DNA of 64,000 bases from Ewingella sp. CoE-038-23 (GCF_040419245.1 NZ_JAZHOH010000001.1:3968001-4032000), one strand, 5' to 3'; positions 20,828-30,012 are shown, numbered from the stretch's first letter. The notes: generated from the letters alone by a model not told the origin. Translations and numbers: made by a program.

Positions 20828-22003
20828 TTAGACACTATTTTTAGTTGATTTTTTTATGATATCCTGATCAACAACTGTTATAAGTGAACGGGATATCAAA
20901 AAATTAATAATCTCCGTAGCCTTCGATGTGGCAGATGGATTTGTGCCAAATGTCAGTAGTTCACGTGCTGAATGGTAAGCGATCGGATATAAACCTATTT
21001 CAATTGCGTTGACCATTATCTCATAATCAATCCAGTTATCGTATATCACATTATCAAGGAAGAGAAAGTTACCTATTGGTTTTTTTATTTCCTTAGCCAT
21101 TTTAGCGAACCTAAATGCCAAGTTATTTTTCCCAAGTGAACGATATATTCTTGCCAAATGGTATAAACTTTCTGCCCTGAGGGGATTTTCTTCAAAGGCC
21201 TCTAGTAAAAAAGGGATAGCATCTGAAATTCTCCCTGAACGCTCATGAATAAGGCCAATTCTAAGCAGACTAAAATACCGTTCTTCTGTGAAGCCGGACA
21301 ACTTCAGGCGCAGTAGATACCATTCAATAGATCTACTATACAACTCAGACCTGTTTTTCTCATCCTGCACTGCAGCATCATGGTATGACTGTGCGCAATA
21401 AAAAGCATATCTGGGCATTAAATCTTGTTCTTTACACTGATGATATGCTGTTGCTAATATCTCTGCATCGCGATGATACTTTCTACATGTATTGTTACGC
21501 GATCCAGTACGCCCTGAAATGATGAAATGGTCGCTATTAATAGTTCCGGTATCATGGTATTTATCTTCAAGATACTCATGTAACACACCACGCCATTTGA
21601 ATGATAATCCGTTGCGGACGAGTAGTTTCCTGTAATAAGTGACAGAATGTGTTTCATTACTCATTTTCAGGAAATAACTATGATGGGTTAGATTAGATGT
21701 ATCAACTGTTCCCTCAATTCTGTCGTCTGCGTCGAAAAAGAGTATATAGTCAGACATGCCATCGCATCGGTTTAGTGCCAAGTTTCGGTTATGTGAAAAA
21801 TCAATCCATTGATCGTGATATAATTTACCAGGTACCTTCCTTTGCGCAAAAAACTCCCTAATCAGTTTGGGAGTATTATCTGATGAACCAGTGTCACAAA
21901 TGACCCACGATGAAATCGGTATTTTATCTAAAATATTAGAAAGGGTCTTTTTTATAATGTGCGATTCATCTCGCACAATCATGTTAAGGCAGATTGTGAC
22001 CAC
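20828..22003 (-). CDS. Family 2 glycosyltransferase with C-terminal TPR-like repeats
   Basis: 391 residues, cytosolic. The GT2 (GT-A fold) domain opens MVTICLNMIVRDESHIIKKTLSNIL, with VICDTGSSDNTPKLI as the nucleotide-binding segment and the metal site FFDADDR (DxD-like) near residue 93. The acceptor-side region has RWRGVLHEYL. From about residue 200 it becomes helical with TPR-like units (SLLRIGLIHERSGRISDAIPFLLEAFEENPLRAESLYHLARIYRSLGKNN). GT2-TPR proteins of this kind modify proteins or surface glycans. It is AT-rich and alone on the minus strand within the autotransporter cargo. I infer, without proof, that the Thr-rich autotransporter is a possible substrate. Confidence 0.85.
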   Translation of the reverse strand: MVTICLNMIVRDESHIIKKTLSNILDKIPISSWVICDTGSSDNTPKLIREFFAQRKVPGKLYHDQWIDFSHNRNLALNRCDGMSDYILFFDADDRIEGTVDTSNLTHHSYFLKMSNETHSVTYYRKLLVRNGLSFKWRGVLHEYLEDKYHDTGTINSDHFIISGRTGSRNNTCRKYHRDAEILATAYHQCKEQDLMPRYAFYCAQSYHDAAVQDEKNRSELYSRSIEWYLLRLKLSGFTEERYFSLLRIGLIHERSGRISDAIPFLLEAFEENPLRAESLYHLARIYRSLGKNNLAFRFAKMAKEIKKPIGNFLFLDNVIYDNWIDYEIMVNAIEIGLYPIAYHSARELLTFGTNPSATSKATEIINFLISRSLITVVDQDIIKKSTKNSV

Positions 22004-22214
22004 AACTGTTCCTTTTTTGGAATCCGGGAGTGTGATTATATACCAATTATCTCTAATGAGGTTGAGATATATATGTTATCGACAGGGTTTATCTATTTAT
22101 TTTATCAAGTTACACATTGTTTCTTTAAAAATTACCTGAATAGAATCTAAATAGATTATATGGACATCGACCCAATGCAAGTAGAGCTGCCCTTTCCCTT
22201 ACAATGTAATTACA

Positions 22215-22671
22215 TGATCTTACCCGCCAATAGTGGACACGCGACTAAGTGAGTAAACTCTCTACCAGAGGTCGATCACATGACAAAATCCGTATCAACC
22301 AGTAAGAAGCCACGTAAGCAACATACGCCTGAATTTAGCAACGAAGCCCTAAAGCTTGCGGAACGCATTGGCGTCGCTGCTGTCCGCCAAGCTCAGTCTT
22401 TATGAATTGCAGCTCTATACCTAGCGTAGTAAGCAACAGCAACAAATGACCTCTTCAGAACGTGAAAGTGAGGTGGCCGCAAAAAATGTCCGGTTAAAGC
22501 GACAGCTGGCGGAACAAGCTTAGGAACTGGCTATCCTCCAAAAGGCAGCGACATACTTCGCGAAGCGCCTTAAATGAAGTATGTCTTTATTGAAAAACAT
22601 CAGGCTGAGTTCAGCATCAAAACTATGTGTCGCGTCCTCCGGGTGGCCCGCAGCGGCTGGTATGTCTGGTG
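22215..22671 (+). pseudogene. IS3 remnant B (left end, broken OrfA, start of OrfB)
   Basis: Begins with TGATCTTACCCGCCAATAGTGG. OrfA (MTKSVSTSKKPRKQHTPEFSNEALKLAERIG) carries the same frameshift as remnant A plus an extra stop (GCTTAGGAA). OrfB begins [33 protein letters not shown] and is then cut by the next element. Confidence 0.87.
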
Positions 22672-23212
22672 TAGTGGATCACAAAATCAGGACACTGGAA
22701 TAACCTGTTTCCATTTTTCCTCATGCAAACATGGGGGTAAACCGCCGTTGTTGGTGTGAGGTCGATATGCATTGTAGTAACCATTTATCCATTGGTTTAT
22801 ATCGCTCACTGCATGACTAAAATAACCATACCCCCCTTTCGGGATCCATTCGCTTTTAAGGCTGCGAAAGACCCTTTCCATAGGGGAATTATCCAGGCAG
22901 TTCCCTCTGCGGCTCATGCTTTGTATTACGCCATAGTGCCAGAGCAACTTTCTGTATTTGTTGCTTTTATATTGAACGCCTTGATCTGAATGGAACAGTA
23001 GACACCCATTATGTGATCGTGTTTCCAGCGCATTACGCAAGGCTCTACATACCAGAGCTGCATCAGCGGTTAATGAAAGTGCTGAACCGATAATTCGGCG
23101 TGAATATAAATCAACGACAAGCGCCAGATAGCACCATTTTCCCTGCAGGCGAATAAAACTGATATTGTAAGTATCCCTGTTTTAGTTCCAGACACTTTTT
23201 GAGGTTTCCGGT
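22672..23212 (-). pseudogene. IS3-family OrfB, C-terminal half only
   Basis: On the minus strand the frame reads [44 protein letters not shown] and [24 protein letters not shown], ending [25 protein letters not shown]. That is the second and third catalytic regions of an rve transposase. The N-terminal part and OrfA are missing, apparently cut by the tandem-repeat end of the next element. It is inserted into IS3 remnant B. Confidence 0.8.
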
Positions 23213-23220
23213 TTTTGACC

Positions 23221-23370
23221 TCCTCCCAATATCCGTACCAGGCTAAACTAGAGATCCGGACCTTTTGACCTCCTCCCAATATCCGTACCAGGCTAAACTA
23301 GAGATCCGGACCTTTTGACCTCCTCCCAATATCCGTACCAGGCTAAACTAGAGATCCGGACCTTTTTGAT
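23221..23370. repeat. Three tandem copies of a 50-bp IS end
   Basis: Units at 23221-23270, 23271-23320 and 23321-23370, each starting TCCTCCCAATATCCGTACC. The first two are identical; the third departs only at its last bases. The third holds the OrfB stop codon, so the repeat is a duplicated transposase 3' end plus IS terminus. Confidence 0.95.
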
Positions 23371-24180
23371 GACTTCGGGCAAATTCTGCCGGAGTCAGAT
23401 TATTTAACGAAGAATGTGGGCGAAAGTGATTATATTCCTGCCGCCAGCATTCAATTTTCTCTTGAGCATCTTCCAAAGAAAGGAACCAGTGTACGTTCAG
23501 ACATTCATCCCTCAGGCTGCCATTAAATGACTCTATAAAGGCATTATCCGTAGGCTTTCCGGGCCGTGAGAAGTCCATCGTCACCTGATTTTCATAGGCC
23601 CAACGGTCCATCGATTTAGAGATAAACTCGCTGCCGTTGTCTGTCTGCAGCCTTTGCGGAACACGCCCCCACGACAGCTTCAACCGCTCCAGAACAGCCA
23701 CAACATTCTCGCCCCGTAACCCCTGACCGACTTCGATCGCCAGACATTCCCGACTAAAATTATCGACTATAGTTAGCGCCCTGATCCGACGCCCGTTGAA
23801 CAGGTTATCAGCAACGAAATCCATGCTCCAGCACTGATCTGCAACAAGCACCTGAGGCCGTCCTTTCCGGTGTCTGGCGGTCACATGCCGGCGTGGGCGT
23901 TTCGAACGCAGGTTGAGCCCCTCAAGGCAGTAAATACGGTGTGTTTTCTTATGGTTAACCAGCCAGCCCTCACGGCGCAAAAGAATATGAATGCGCTGGC
24001 AGCCATAACGGATACGCGTTTCTGCAATTTCCCGTATCCGTTGGGTAATAGCCCTGTCGTCACGATGACTACAGTAATGATAAACCGTGCGACTCTGCAT
24101 TATCAGACGGCATCCTCTGCGTACACCGATACGGTAGGCCGCCAGCAGATATTCAACTGCTTCCCGCTTCTGCGGCGGCC
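23348..24180 (-). CDS. IS3-family transposase OrfB
   Basis: The first Met is at 24100, but the frame is open back to 24180, as expected for synthesis by -1 frameshift from OrfA. Landmarks: an N-terminal domain with [16 protein letters not shown] and [17 protein letters not shown], then the rve core with [28 protein letters not shown] and [17 protein letters not shown]. These give the catalytic D, D and E. It ends [19 protein letters not shown]. No disabling mutation seen. This style of OrfB belongs to the IS407/IS51-like branch; the exact subgroup is not certain. Confidence 0.88.
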
Positions 24181-24447
24181 TCAGAACTTTTTTCGAATGA
24201 CATCCTGCAGCATCTCCTTGTCCAGACTCAGATCGGCGACGAGACGTTTGAGGCGCTGATTCTCTTCCTCAAGCTGGCGAAGACGGCGTAATTCCGTGAC
24301 GCCCATGCCGCCAAATTTCTTCTTCCAATTGTAAAATGTCGCCTCAGAAATCCCCATCTTTCTGCAGACTTCCTCGACACGAGTGCCGGTTTCAGCCTGT
24401 TTGAGTGCAAAAGCAATTTGTTCCTCGGTATAACGCGTCTTTTTCAT
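24181..24447 (-). CDS. IS3-family transposase OrfA
   Basis: 88 residues: [47 protein letters not shown] (helix-turn-helix), then a heptad region [29 protein letters not shown]. It ends at an AAAAAAG slippery run that would shift ribosomes into OrfB. Confidence 0.9.
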   Translation of the reverse strand: MKKTRYTEEQIAFALKQAETGTRVEEVCRKMGISEATFYNWKKKFGGMGVTELRRLRQLEEENQRLKRLVADLSLDKEMLQDVIRKKF

Positions 24448-24489
24448 AACGAATGACCTCTTTTTGGACGGAAAAGAAGGGCCAAAACT

Positions 24490-25335
24490 CTACTTTACAA
24501 CGGTACTGAAAGAAGGGAAGAGATCATTTTCAGCCATTAACCGGTATTCTTCCGGCGTCAGGTTATTCAGGGACTCATGGGGTCGTTCACTGTTATATTC
24601 CATCAGCCAGTGCTCTGTAATTTCCCGCGCTTCATCCAGCGTTCTGAACAGATAAAAGTCCAGAACTTCTGTACGGTATGTCCGGTTAAAGCGCTCAATA
24701 AACGCATTCTGCGTCGGTTTTCCGGGTTTGATAAATTCCAGCATGACGCCATGTTCCTCTGCCCATTGCGCCAGAGCAACTGAGACAAGTTCGGGTCCAT
24801 TATCCATCCTCATTTTCAGTGTATAGCCCCGGTTCGCCACTATCCTGTCCAGCACCCGGACAACCCGCTGTGCCGGGATATTCAGGTCAATTTCAATTTT
24901 CAGCGCTTCGCGGTTAAAATCATCCACGACATTGAAGGTTCTGAATCGTCTGCCACAGACTAATGCATCATGCATAAAATCAATCGACCAGCACTGGTTG
25001 AGTGCCTCAGGTATTGCCAGTGGTGCCGGATTCCGTACCGGCAGACGTTGTTTCCCTTTACGGCGAAAATTCAGTTTTAACAGACAGTAAATTCGGTGAA
25101 TGCGTTTATGATCCCAGGCGTGACCTTGTCGGCGAATGACCTGGAAAAGTTTCTTAAAACCGTATCGCGGATAACGTTCGGCCGCTTCAGTCAGGGCCTG
25201 AACCACGGGCTCATCACGCCGGGTATCGGGCTGATAGAAAAACACCGTCCTGCTCAGTGATAACATCCTGCATGCCTGACGTATGCTCATTGCAAACTGA
25301 GAAATCAGATAGCTGGCGAGCTCACGTTTTATCAC
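24490..25335 (-). CDS. IS3-family transposase OrfB
   Basis: 281 residues from the first Met, probably made as an OrfAB fusion. Landmarks: YPRYGFKKLFQVIRRQG, HRIYCLLKLNFRRKGK, QCWSIDFMHDALVCGRR, MRMDNGPELVS and NAFIERFNRTYRTEVLD for the rve D, D, E core. The ending is RPHESLNNLTPEEYRLM. No internal stop. The decayed copies at 16152 and 19582 resemble its C-terminal half. Confidence 0.9.
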   Translation of the reverse strand: MIKRELASYLISQFAMSIRQACRMLSLSRTVFFYQPDTRRDEPVVQALTEAAERYPRYGFKKLFQVIRRQGHAWDHKRIHRIYCLLKLNFRRKGKQRLPVRNPAPLAIPEALNQCWSIDFMHDALVCGRRFRTFNVVDDFNREALKIEIDLNIPAQRVVRVLDRIVANRGYTLKMRMDNGPELVSVALAQWAEEHGVMLEFIKPGKPTQNAFIERFNRTYRTEVLDFYLFRTLDEAREITEHWLMEYNSERPHESLNNLTPEEYRLMAENDLFPSFSTVVK

Positions 25336-25340
25336 TGGTT

Positions 25341-25607
25341 TTAAAGCTTTTTTTCAATAACATCTTTCAGTGCACGGCATTCCAGGCTTAGATCAGCAAA
25401 CATCTGTTTAAGACGTCGATTTTCATCTTCCAGATCTTTGATTTTCTTGATATCGGCAGCCTCCATTCCGCCATATTTTGCCTTCCAGTTATAATAGCTG
25501 ACCTCTGAAATAGCGGCCTCACGGCAGACATCCCTGACCGTCCGTCCGGCTTCGACGGACTTCAAAACAGCGATTATCTGATGTTCAGTGAATCGGGCTT
25601 TACGCAT
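25341..25607 (-). CDS. IS3-family transposase OrfA
   Basis: Start at MRKARFTEHQ, 88 residues. Helix-turn-helix (IIAVLKSVEAGRTVRDVCREAAISEVSYYNWKAKYGG) and coiled segment (IKDLEDENRRLKQMFADLSLE). The 3' end GAAAAAAAGCTTTAA contains the slippery run for OrfAB fusion. Confidence 0.9.
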   Translation of the reverse strand: MRKARFTEHQIIAVLKSVEAGRTVRDVCREAAISEVSYYNWKAKYGGMEAADIKKIKDLEDENRRLKQMFADLSLECRALKDVIEKKL

Positions 25608-25650
25608 GGTGATCTCCTCCAAGGATATATTCAGTATGTCGGAAGATCTC

Positions 25651-25953
25651 TAAAAGTGAATGGCTCTTTTTGCAAGGATACTTACACTGAGACCTCTCTA
25701 CTCTCATGTAAGCCAGTCCTTGCTGTGAGTTCAACGGGTCGATGCAACGCTATCATTAATCAAGGGGGACATTGCCAACTTAAATGCTGCAATCATCAAT
25801 AAGGAACTTAGCTCTCAGATAATGACATACCCGTAGCTACTAGCCCCAAAATGTATGCCCTGCTCTCTAAGAGCTGCTACAACCTGCTACATGTAGCAGG
25901 TTGTAGCAGGGTACCGAGATACATTATTGAATTTTTATCGGGAAGCATGTCAA
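25651..25953. other. Gene-free stretch between the last IS and the Gp2-like gene
   Basis: About 300 bases, no supported gene. It holds the 36-bp palindrome at 25874-25909 and is the junction between the IS-rich cargo and the replication-type core of the island. Confidence 0.6.
25874..25909. repeat. 36-bp perfect palindrome with internal repeat
   Basis: Each arm is CTGCTACAACCTGCTACA, itself containing CTGCTACA/CTGCTAC twice, with no spacer. Four copies of the 7-mer CTGCTAC (two per strand) result. No T-run follows. It is 45 bases past the stop of the Gp2-like gene. Confidence 0.95.
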
Positions 25954-26652
25954 TTAACAGGCCAATCCACCTAAGCGTACACACTGGCTTGTGCCAAAGT
26001 TACGGTAACCGCCATAGTTATCCTTGGTTCTCGTTTTGGCCAAATAAGCTAATCGAACGAGAAAGTCCCAGTAGACAGGGCTACGCTCTAAGGCATCGTT
26101 CCTGCTAAACCTATAAACGGGATTGGGTGGGAATTCAGCTAATGTTGCATAATCATCGTGATGAAGCCCTATAGCACTGCACCAGGCTTTCTGTATGCGG
26201 GTAGCCATGTTATCAGCATCCCGCTCTTGGTAATTCCCCAAATACGTATAGACATCTCTGTTGAACAATAGCACCAAATGGTAATGGGGATGTTCACCAG
26301 TATCCCGTTCTCTGCACCACCCATAAGATGGTAATGTCGGGTTACCCGGTCTCATGGACCTATGGTGATCTGCCCGCAACTGGCTTTTCAGTGACTCAGA
26401 GAAACGAGTAATGGCCTGTACATTATCTCGTTGGAAGCATAATGGTAAATCAGGTTCTCCCGGCACATGAGACTGAGCGAATCTTAGGTCAGTGCGAATA
26501 GCGAATATCCGATTATGCTGCTCAAGCATATCGTAGACCATCTTAAGTAATGCGTTGAGAATATCTGGATTAATAGGTGAACTATACATACTGAATGCTA
26601 TCGCTACTAATTCATCTATCTCTTCACTACTAAGTGAATATTGTGATTTCAT
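25954..26652 (-). CDS. YfjJ/YagK-type, inovirus Gp2-like protein
   Basis: 232 residues. The central block GEHPHYHLVLLFNRDVYTYLGNY has a His-x-x-His motif like the HUH metal site of rolling-circle initiators. The C-terminal LAYLAKTRTKDNYGGYRNFGTSQ is the conserved end of the YagK/YfjJ family seen in P4-like and CP4 islands. Role in island replication is probable by family but not shown. It is downstream of the DUF3987 gene on the same strand, matching yfjI-yfjJ order in CP4-57. Confidence 0.82.
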   Translation of the reverse strand: MKSQYSLSSEEIDELVAIAFSMYSSPINPDILNALLKMVYDMLEQHNRIFAIRTDLRFAQSHVPGEPDLPLCFQRDNVQAITRFSESLKSQLRADHHRSMRPGNPTLPSYGWCRERDTGEHPHYHLVLLFNRDVYTYLGNYQERDADNMATRIQKAWCSAIGLHHDDYATLAEFPPNPVYRFSRNDALERSPVYWDFLVRLAYLAKTRTKDNYGGYRNFGTSQCVRLGGLAC

Positions 26653-26691
26653 AATAATCCTTAACTTTGTAAATATTGATTATTAGATAAC

Positions 26692-26711
26692 GGGTAGCCC
26701 TCACGCTACCC
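26692..26711. repeat. Short perfect hairpin between DUF3987 and Gp2-like genes
   Basis: GGGTAGC and GCTACCC around the loop CCTCAC, about 40 bases upstream of the Gp2-like start. It shares GTAGC with the palindrome at 25874. It may be a leader structure or attenuator; there is no T-run. Confidence 0.55.
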
Positions 26712-26908
26712 ATGTGATGTTGGATATAATCCCTGTATGGGAGTTACTATTTATGAATACTGCGATATAACTGGAACATTGACGGAGGTATATTACATAT
26801 ACCAATAAAACTACATATTCGATCCCCCTCTATTAATTTAGCAAAGCCACAGCCTTACTGATTTTAATAACTAACATCTGCAAAAAAAATAATAAATTCA
26901 CTCTGAAG

Positions 26909-28438
26909 TTATTCAACCCGAGGTAGTTTATTCATCGTAATTGATCCCGAGTCAGCGATGGGAACACCTAGAGCTTCAGCCAACTTTAAAGGACTTATTG
27001 TTGAACCAATGACTTTAATGTAATTAACACCTCCACTTTGGAATAATTGTACCATTCCATCATTCTCAAGTTTATCTAACGCTGGATTCAGTTTTTCCGA
27101 ACATCTGACTGAATAAGGGCCTTTTTTAATAATATGATTCCTTCTAAAATCATAAGATCCGTTATTAATAATGTTTTCATCAAAGTATCGCATCAATTTT
27201 TCAGCATCTGTAGGTTCTCGGGTTGCTTCAATTTTAGTGATAGAATGGTTCAATAACCATTGGCTTATTTGTGATGCAGACTTAAATGTCTCCTCAGTAA
27301 TTATTGGTGAATCAGGCGTAATAAACATTTGTATTACACCTGCTATTCTCGAGGTCTGTTCCATTATCCTTGCACCAAAATCATCATAATTCTGAAGACT
27401 TCCTCCTCTTTTCATGAGTTGCCGGATTATTTTACTTTGTCTCTTCCATGCTTCATCTGCATCTTCAGAAAAAGTAATACAAATTCGGTTATTATTTTTT
27501 TCTCTGCGATTTATACCGTCTTGCAAATGCTTGGTAATAATAGAAAAAAAATTATCAAGTACTGATATATCAGGCCATGATTCATAATCAGGAATACTAA
27601 TTAGCTCAGGGCATTGCTCTAGATCAATTAATGATAAACGAGCTGAATAGCCTGAGTTCCGAGCATTTTTCCCCAATTTATGCTGAGACTCATTAAATAA
27701 ATCAGGCTGCAGTAACAACAAGATACTGAAGCGAACATCATCAACATCGTAGCTATCACGAGATGCTCTACTATCTGCAATTCTACCTTCACCCCAAAGA
27801 GAGTTGAGAGAGGAGCTATTGCGAAACAAGTTACTGTCAAAAAATAAACCTCCAGCTTCATCGGAGCTAAGCATTAATGATGGTGACCTAAGCGTTAATT
27901 CCTTTTTAAGTCCCTCAATGGTTGTGTCGTTAATAATCAGGCGTTTGTGTACTGGTTTAATTGGTTTTCTTCTTAGGCATTCCTCAAGTGTATTATACGC
28001 TTCAGTTATATTAATCTGTTGGCGAATAGCTTTGCTAAATTGCTTTTTTAGCTCTTTAGATTCAGTCTCCCAAGAAGCTAGTTTTAATAGATAAAGTTTT
28101 TCTTGTACTAAAAAATCATTCTTCAGTTTTTTTTCTAGTTGATATATCGGTTCCATCAACATTTTAAATACGGTTGATTTTCTACTGCCGGACTTTGCAA
28201 GAGTCAGAAGATAAAGTGATGTAAAGGTTTTCCCATTTTTCAGTTGAACATCAAATTTATCCTGACAGGAGAATGCCATTACCCCGAGCAATACTGTTAA
28301 AATAATCTCTGCAGCAGCTCCAGTTTTATAATGTATATAACTTATTAATTGTTGCGCGAAAGTGGGTAGTGTCTGAAATCTCAAACAGAGATCTTCATTC
28401 TGCTTAGATTTTTTATTTTTAAACATACATATCATCAC
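26909..28438 (-). CDS. DUF3987-type putative helicase/primase-like protein (YfjI type)
   Basis: 509 residues. A P-loop-like stretch, TLAKSGSRKSTVFKML (residues ~80-95), has Arg where Gly is usual in GxGKS. A second conserved block is LMLSSDEAGGLFF (~190-202), followed by LNSLWGEGRIADSRASRD and the RFSILLLLQPDLF strand. This matches DUF3987 proteins, thought to act in replication of islands and satellites. A C-terminal winged-helix-like tail follows. It sits between alpA and the Gp2-like gene as yfjI does in CP4-57. Function is inferred from family and position. Confidence 0.82.
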   Translation of the reverse strand: MMICMFKNKKSKQNEDLCLRFQTLPTFAQQLISYIHYKTGAAAEIILTVLLGVMAFSCQDKFDVQLKNGKTFTSLYLLTLAKSGSRKSTVFKMLMEPIYQLEKKLKNDFLVQEKLYLLKLASWETESKELKKQFSKAIRQQINITEAYNTLEECLRRKPIKPVHKRLIINDTTIEGLKKELTLRSPSLMLSSDEAGGLFFDSNLFRNSSSLNSLWGEGRIADSRASRDSYDVDDVRFSILLLLQPDLFNESQHKLGKNARNSGYSARLSLIDLEQCPELISIPDYESWPDISVLDNFFSIITKHLQDGINRREKNNNRICITFSEDADEAWKRQSKIIRQLMKRGGSLQNYDDFGARIMEQTSRIAGVIQMFITPDSPIITEETFKSASQISQWLLNHSITKIEATREPTDAEKLMRYFDENIINNGSYDFRRNHIIKKGPYSVRCSEKLNPALDKLENDGMVQLFQSGGVNYIKVIGSTISPLKLAEALGVPIADSGSITMNKLPRVE

Positions 28439-28483
28439 CTTTCTATTTTCAGAACAAAATAAATGCTAATGTAGGGAAATCAA

Positions 28484-28720
28484 TTATTTTTTATTTATCC
28501 AGTACAAAAGATCGCTGAGCAACCAACCACATGATTTAGCCCCCAGTGATTTACGACGAGGAAACTTACCAGCTTTTTCAAGTTTCCATGCCGTGGACCG
28601 AGAAATAGTAGTGATATACTTACGCTCTTTTTCCCGTACTAAACGGTCGCCTTTTTCACCGTAAACATGCAGGATTTTCAGCCGTTGTTCAGGGGTTGGA
28701 ATGATAGATGTTGTACTCAT
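28484..28720 (-). CDS. alpA: AlpA-family transcriptional regulator
   Basis: 78 residues. MerR-like HTH (KYITTISRSTAWKLEKAGKFPRRKSLGAKSCGWLLSDLLYWIN). In CP4-57, AlpA activates the integrase and thereby excision. Here it is upstream of the DUF3987 gene with a 46-base gap and on the integrase strand, so it may act both as operon leader gene and as excision switch. Confidence 0.92.
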   Translation of the reverse strand: MSTTSIIPTPEQRLKILHVYGEKGDRLVREKERKYITTISRSTAWKLEKAGKFPRRKSLGAKSCGWLLSDLLYWINKK

Positions 28721-28928
28721 ACTGCCTCCTTTGTTTCAGTGGATGTATCATGTCGCAGATGAGTAACTCAATGGAAGAAGCAGACACCTTATTAAGGTGC
28801 CAACGCTTATCACGGGGCTTAATGCGGTTGTAGTAAGACTCAGATTAACTAGTTCTGTTGATTATTTTTCATCCGAAATATGGATGTTTCATCATTTTGA
28901 TTGTTCATTAACAACAAGAGACTGGCTA

Positions 28929-29714
28929 TCAATCTTCATTCTCAATACGTTTTATCCAGTTAGCAATAGTATCATCATTGAATGAAACGTTAACTCCCTG
29001 TTTTTTAGCCGTTATACTAAGCATTCCAGCTATTTTTGAAAAATTAACCTCACCATTACCATCAAGATAATGTTCTTTCAACATGACATATAAAGCCACT
29101 CTTTCTGCCCTTGAAATACGAGTTTTTTTTTCTTTTTTCTCATCAGGTATACTTTCTTTACTTTGTAGCGACAATTCATTTGAATCAAAAAAAATTTCTG
29201 ATTTGTCCCGATAAATTTTATCGGGGAATATCAAATAATCCCAATCGTTTCTACCATATACAGCAATCGCACCTGCAACATTATTATTCTGTTTGAAAGT
29301 ATCCATATCCACCAGAACATAATGGTCGTCAGCAAAACGGGTTACTGACGTAGCTTTTATACGCCAATAACCATGAGCATAGCCATTATAGGTATAACGG
29401 CACATCCCAAGCCCTCCTTCAATAATTCGGGTATCTATTTCTGCATCCTTTACTGGGTAAAATTGCCTAATTTTAAACTCTGGCATTTTTTCATGTTGAT
29501 AGTAATCCATGCCAAATTTTATTTTCTTTTGCCAGTATTTCAGAAGAGATTGACCTCCACCAAGATATCTAACGATTCGGCACGGCAAGGCATCCAACCG
29601 GATGTAGAGTGAAACCTTATGATCAAACCAGTCATGAAGAATATTGTCTGGTGTTACATGACACTTTTCATATGCCATAGATAAAGGATAAAAATTTAAT
29701 TGCTTTTGTGTCAT
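28929..29714 (-). CDS. Hypothetical island protein upstream of alpA
   Basis: 261 residues, no signal peptide. N-terminal ~180 residues: MAYEKCHVTPDNILHDWFDHKVSLYIRLD, then mixed alpha/beta with many aromatic residues. A charged linker (KEKKTRIS) leads to a small C-terminal helical region (ERVALYVMLKEHYLDG...TIANWIKRIENED), which looks like a DNA-binding winged helix. It occupies the slot of a regulator or accessory gene between integrase and alpA. I do not recognise a named family. About 210 bases separate it from alpA. Confidence 0.7.
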   Translation of the reverse strand: MTQKQLNFYPLSMAYEKCHVTPDNILHDWFDHKVSLYIRLDALPCRIVRYLGGGQSLLKYWQKKIKFGMDYYQHEKMPEFKIRQFYPVKDAEIDTRIIEGGLGMCRYTYNGYAHGYWRIKATSVTRFADDHYVLVDMDTFKQNNNVAGAIAVYGRNDWDYLIFPDKIYRDKSEIFFDSNELSLQSKESIPDEKKEKKTRISRAERVALYVMLKEHYLDGNGEVNFSKIAGMLSITAKKQGVNVSFNDDTIANWIKRIENED

Positions 29715-29865
29715 AAGAATAGATTTCCTGCATGATGTTTATCTACATTTACTATACGGATTTTATTCATTGATTTATATAAATTAAATAGTGATTAACC
29801 TATATCTTGCAAGTATTCTCGTTACCATCTAAAATCTGCGGGATAGCTCAAAGGAATGCTACACC

Positions 29866-30012
29866 ATGAAAAAAAAACAGATTACAAAAACTCAAATCTA
29901 TCGTGCCGTTGCCAGCTCAACAGCTATCGAAACTGGCGTTTCTGTGCAAAAAATTGAGCAGCAACTCAAAAAGAATCAGGAACGAGCGAAAGCCGTTGGC
30001 CTCGCCCGTTAA
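29866..30012 (+). CDS. Small protein with Fic-inhibitor-like motif, candidate antitoxin
   Basis: 48 residues, MKKKQITKTQIYRAVASSTAIETGVSVQKIEQQLKKNQERAKAVGLAR in outline, with AAAGGAATG 11 bases before ATG as ribosome-binding site. The helix RAVASSTAIETG fits the Fic-inhibitory pattern (S/T)xxxE followed normally by G or N (here T). Known antitoxins (VbhA, YhfG) place this helix in the Fic active site to block AMP transfer. Unlike usual fic modules it is on the opposite strand, convergent with fic, and the two stop regions overlap by 4 bases. Assignment as antitoxin is inference from a short motif and adjacency. Confidence 0.5.
   Translation: MKKKQITKTQIYRAVASSTAIETGVSVQKIEQQLKKNQERAKAVGLAR

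Larger units (their letters stand above)
23213..24465 (-). mobile_element. IS3-family insertion sequence with a triplicated end
   Basis: Contains OrfA (24181-24447) and OrfB (stop at 23348) on the minus strand with an A6G slippery site at the OrfA end. The left end is drawn out into three tandem 50-bp copies. The right boundary is uncertain because the next IS3-family element abuts it. Confidence 0.78.
24470..25650 (-). mobile_element. Second IS3-family insertion sequence, apparently intact
   Basis: Carries complete OrfA and OrfB with an A7 slippery run between them. It directly abuts the previous IS3-family element. Terminal repeats could not be fixed by eye, so both boundaries are approximate. 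Confidence 0.75.

Noticed and set aside
20838..20850. CTATTTTTAGT near 20840 as a relic of the IS4-like end at 8885
   Set aside because: It is the coding end of the glycosyltransferase (STKNSV) and no other part of the IS end matches.
23221..23370. Possible CRISPR or iteron array
   Set aside because: Direct 50-bp copies without spacers that overlap a transposase 3' end; an IS-end duplication explains them.
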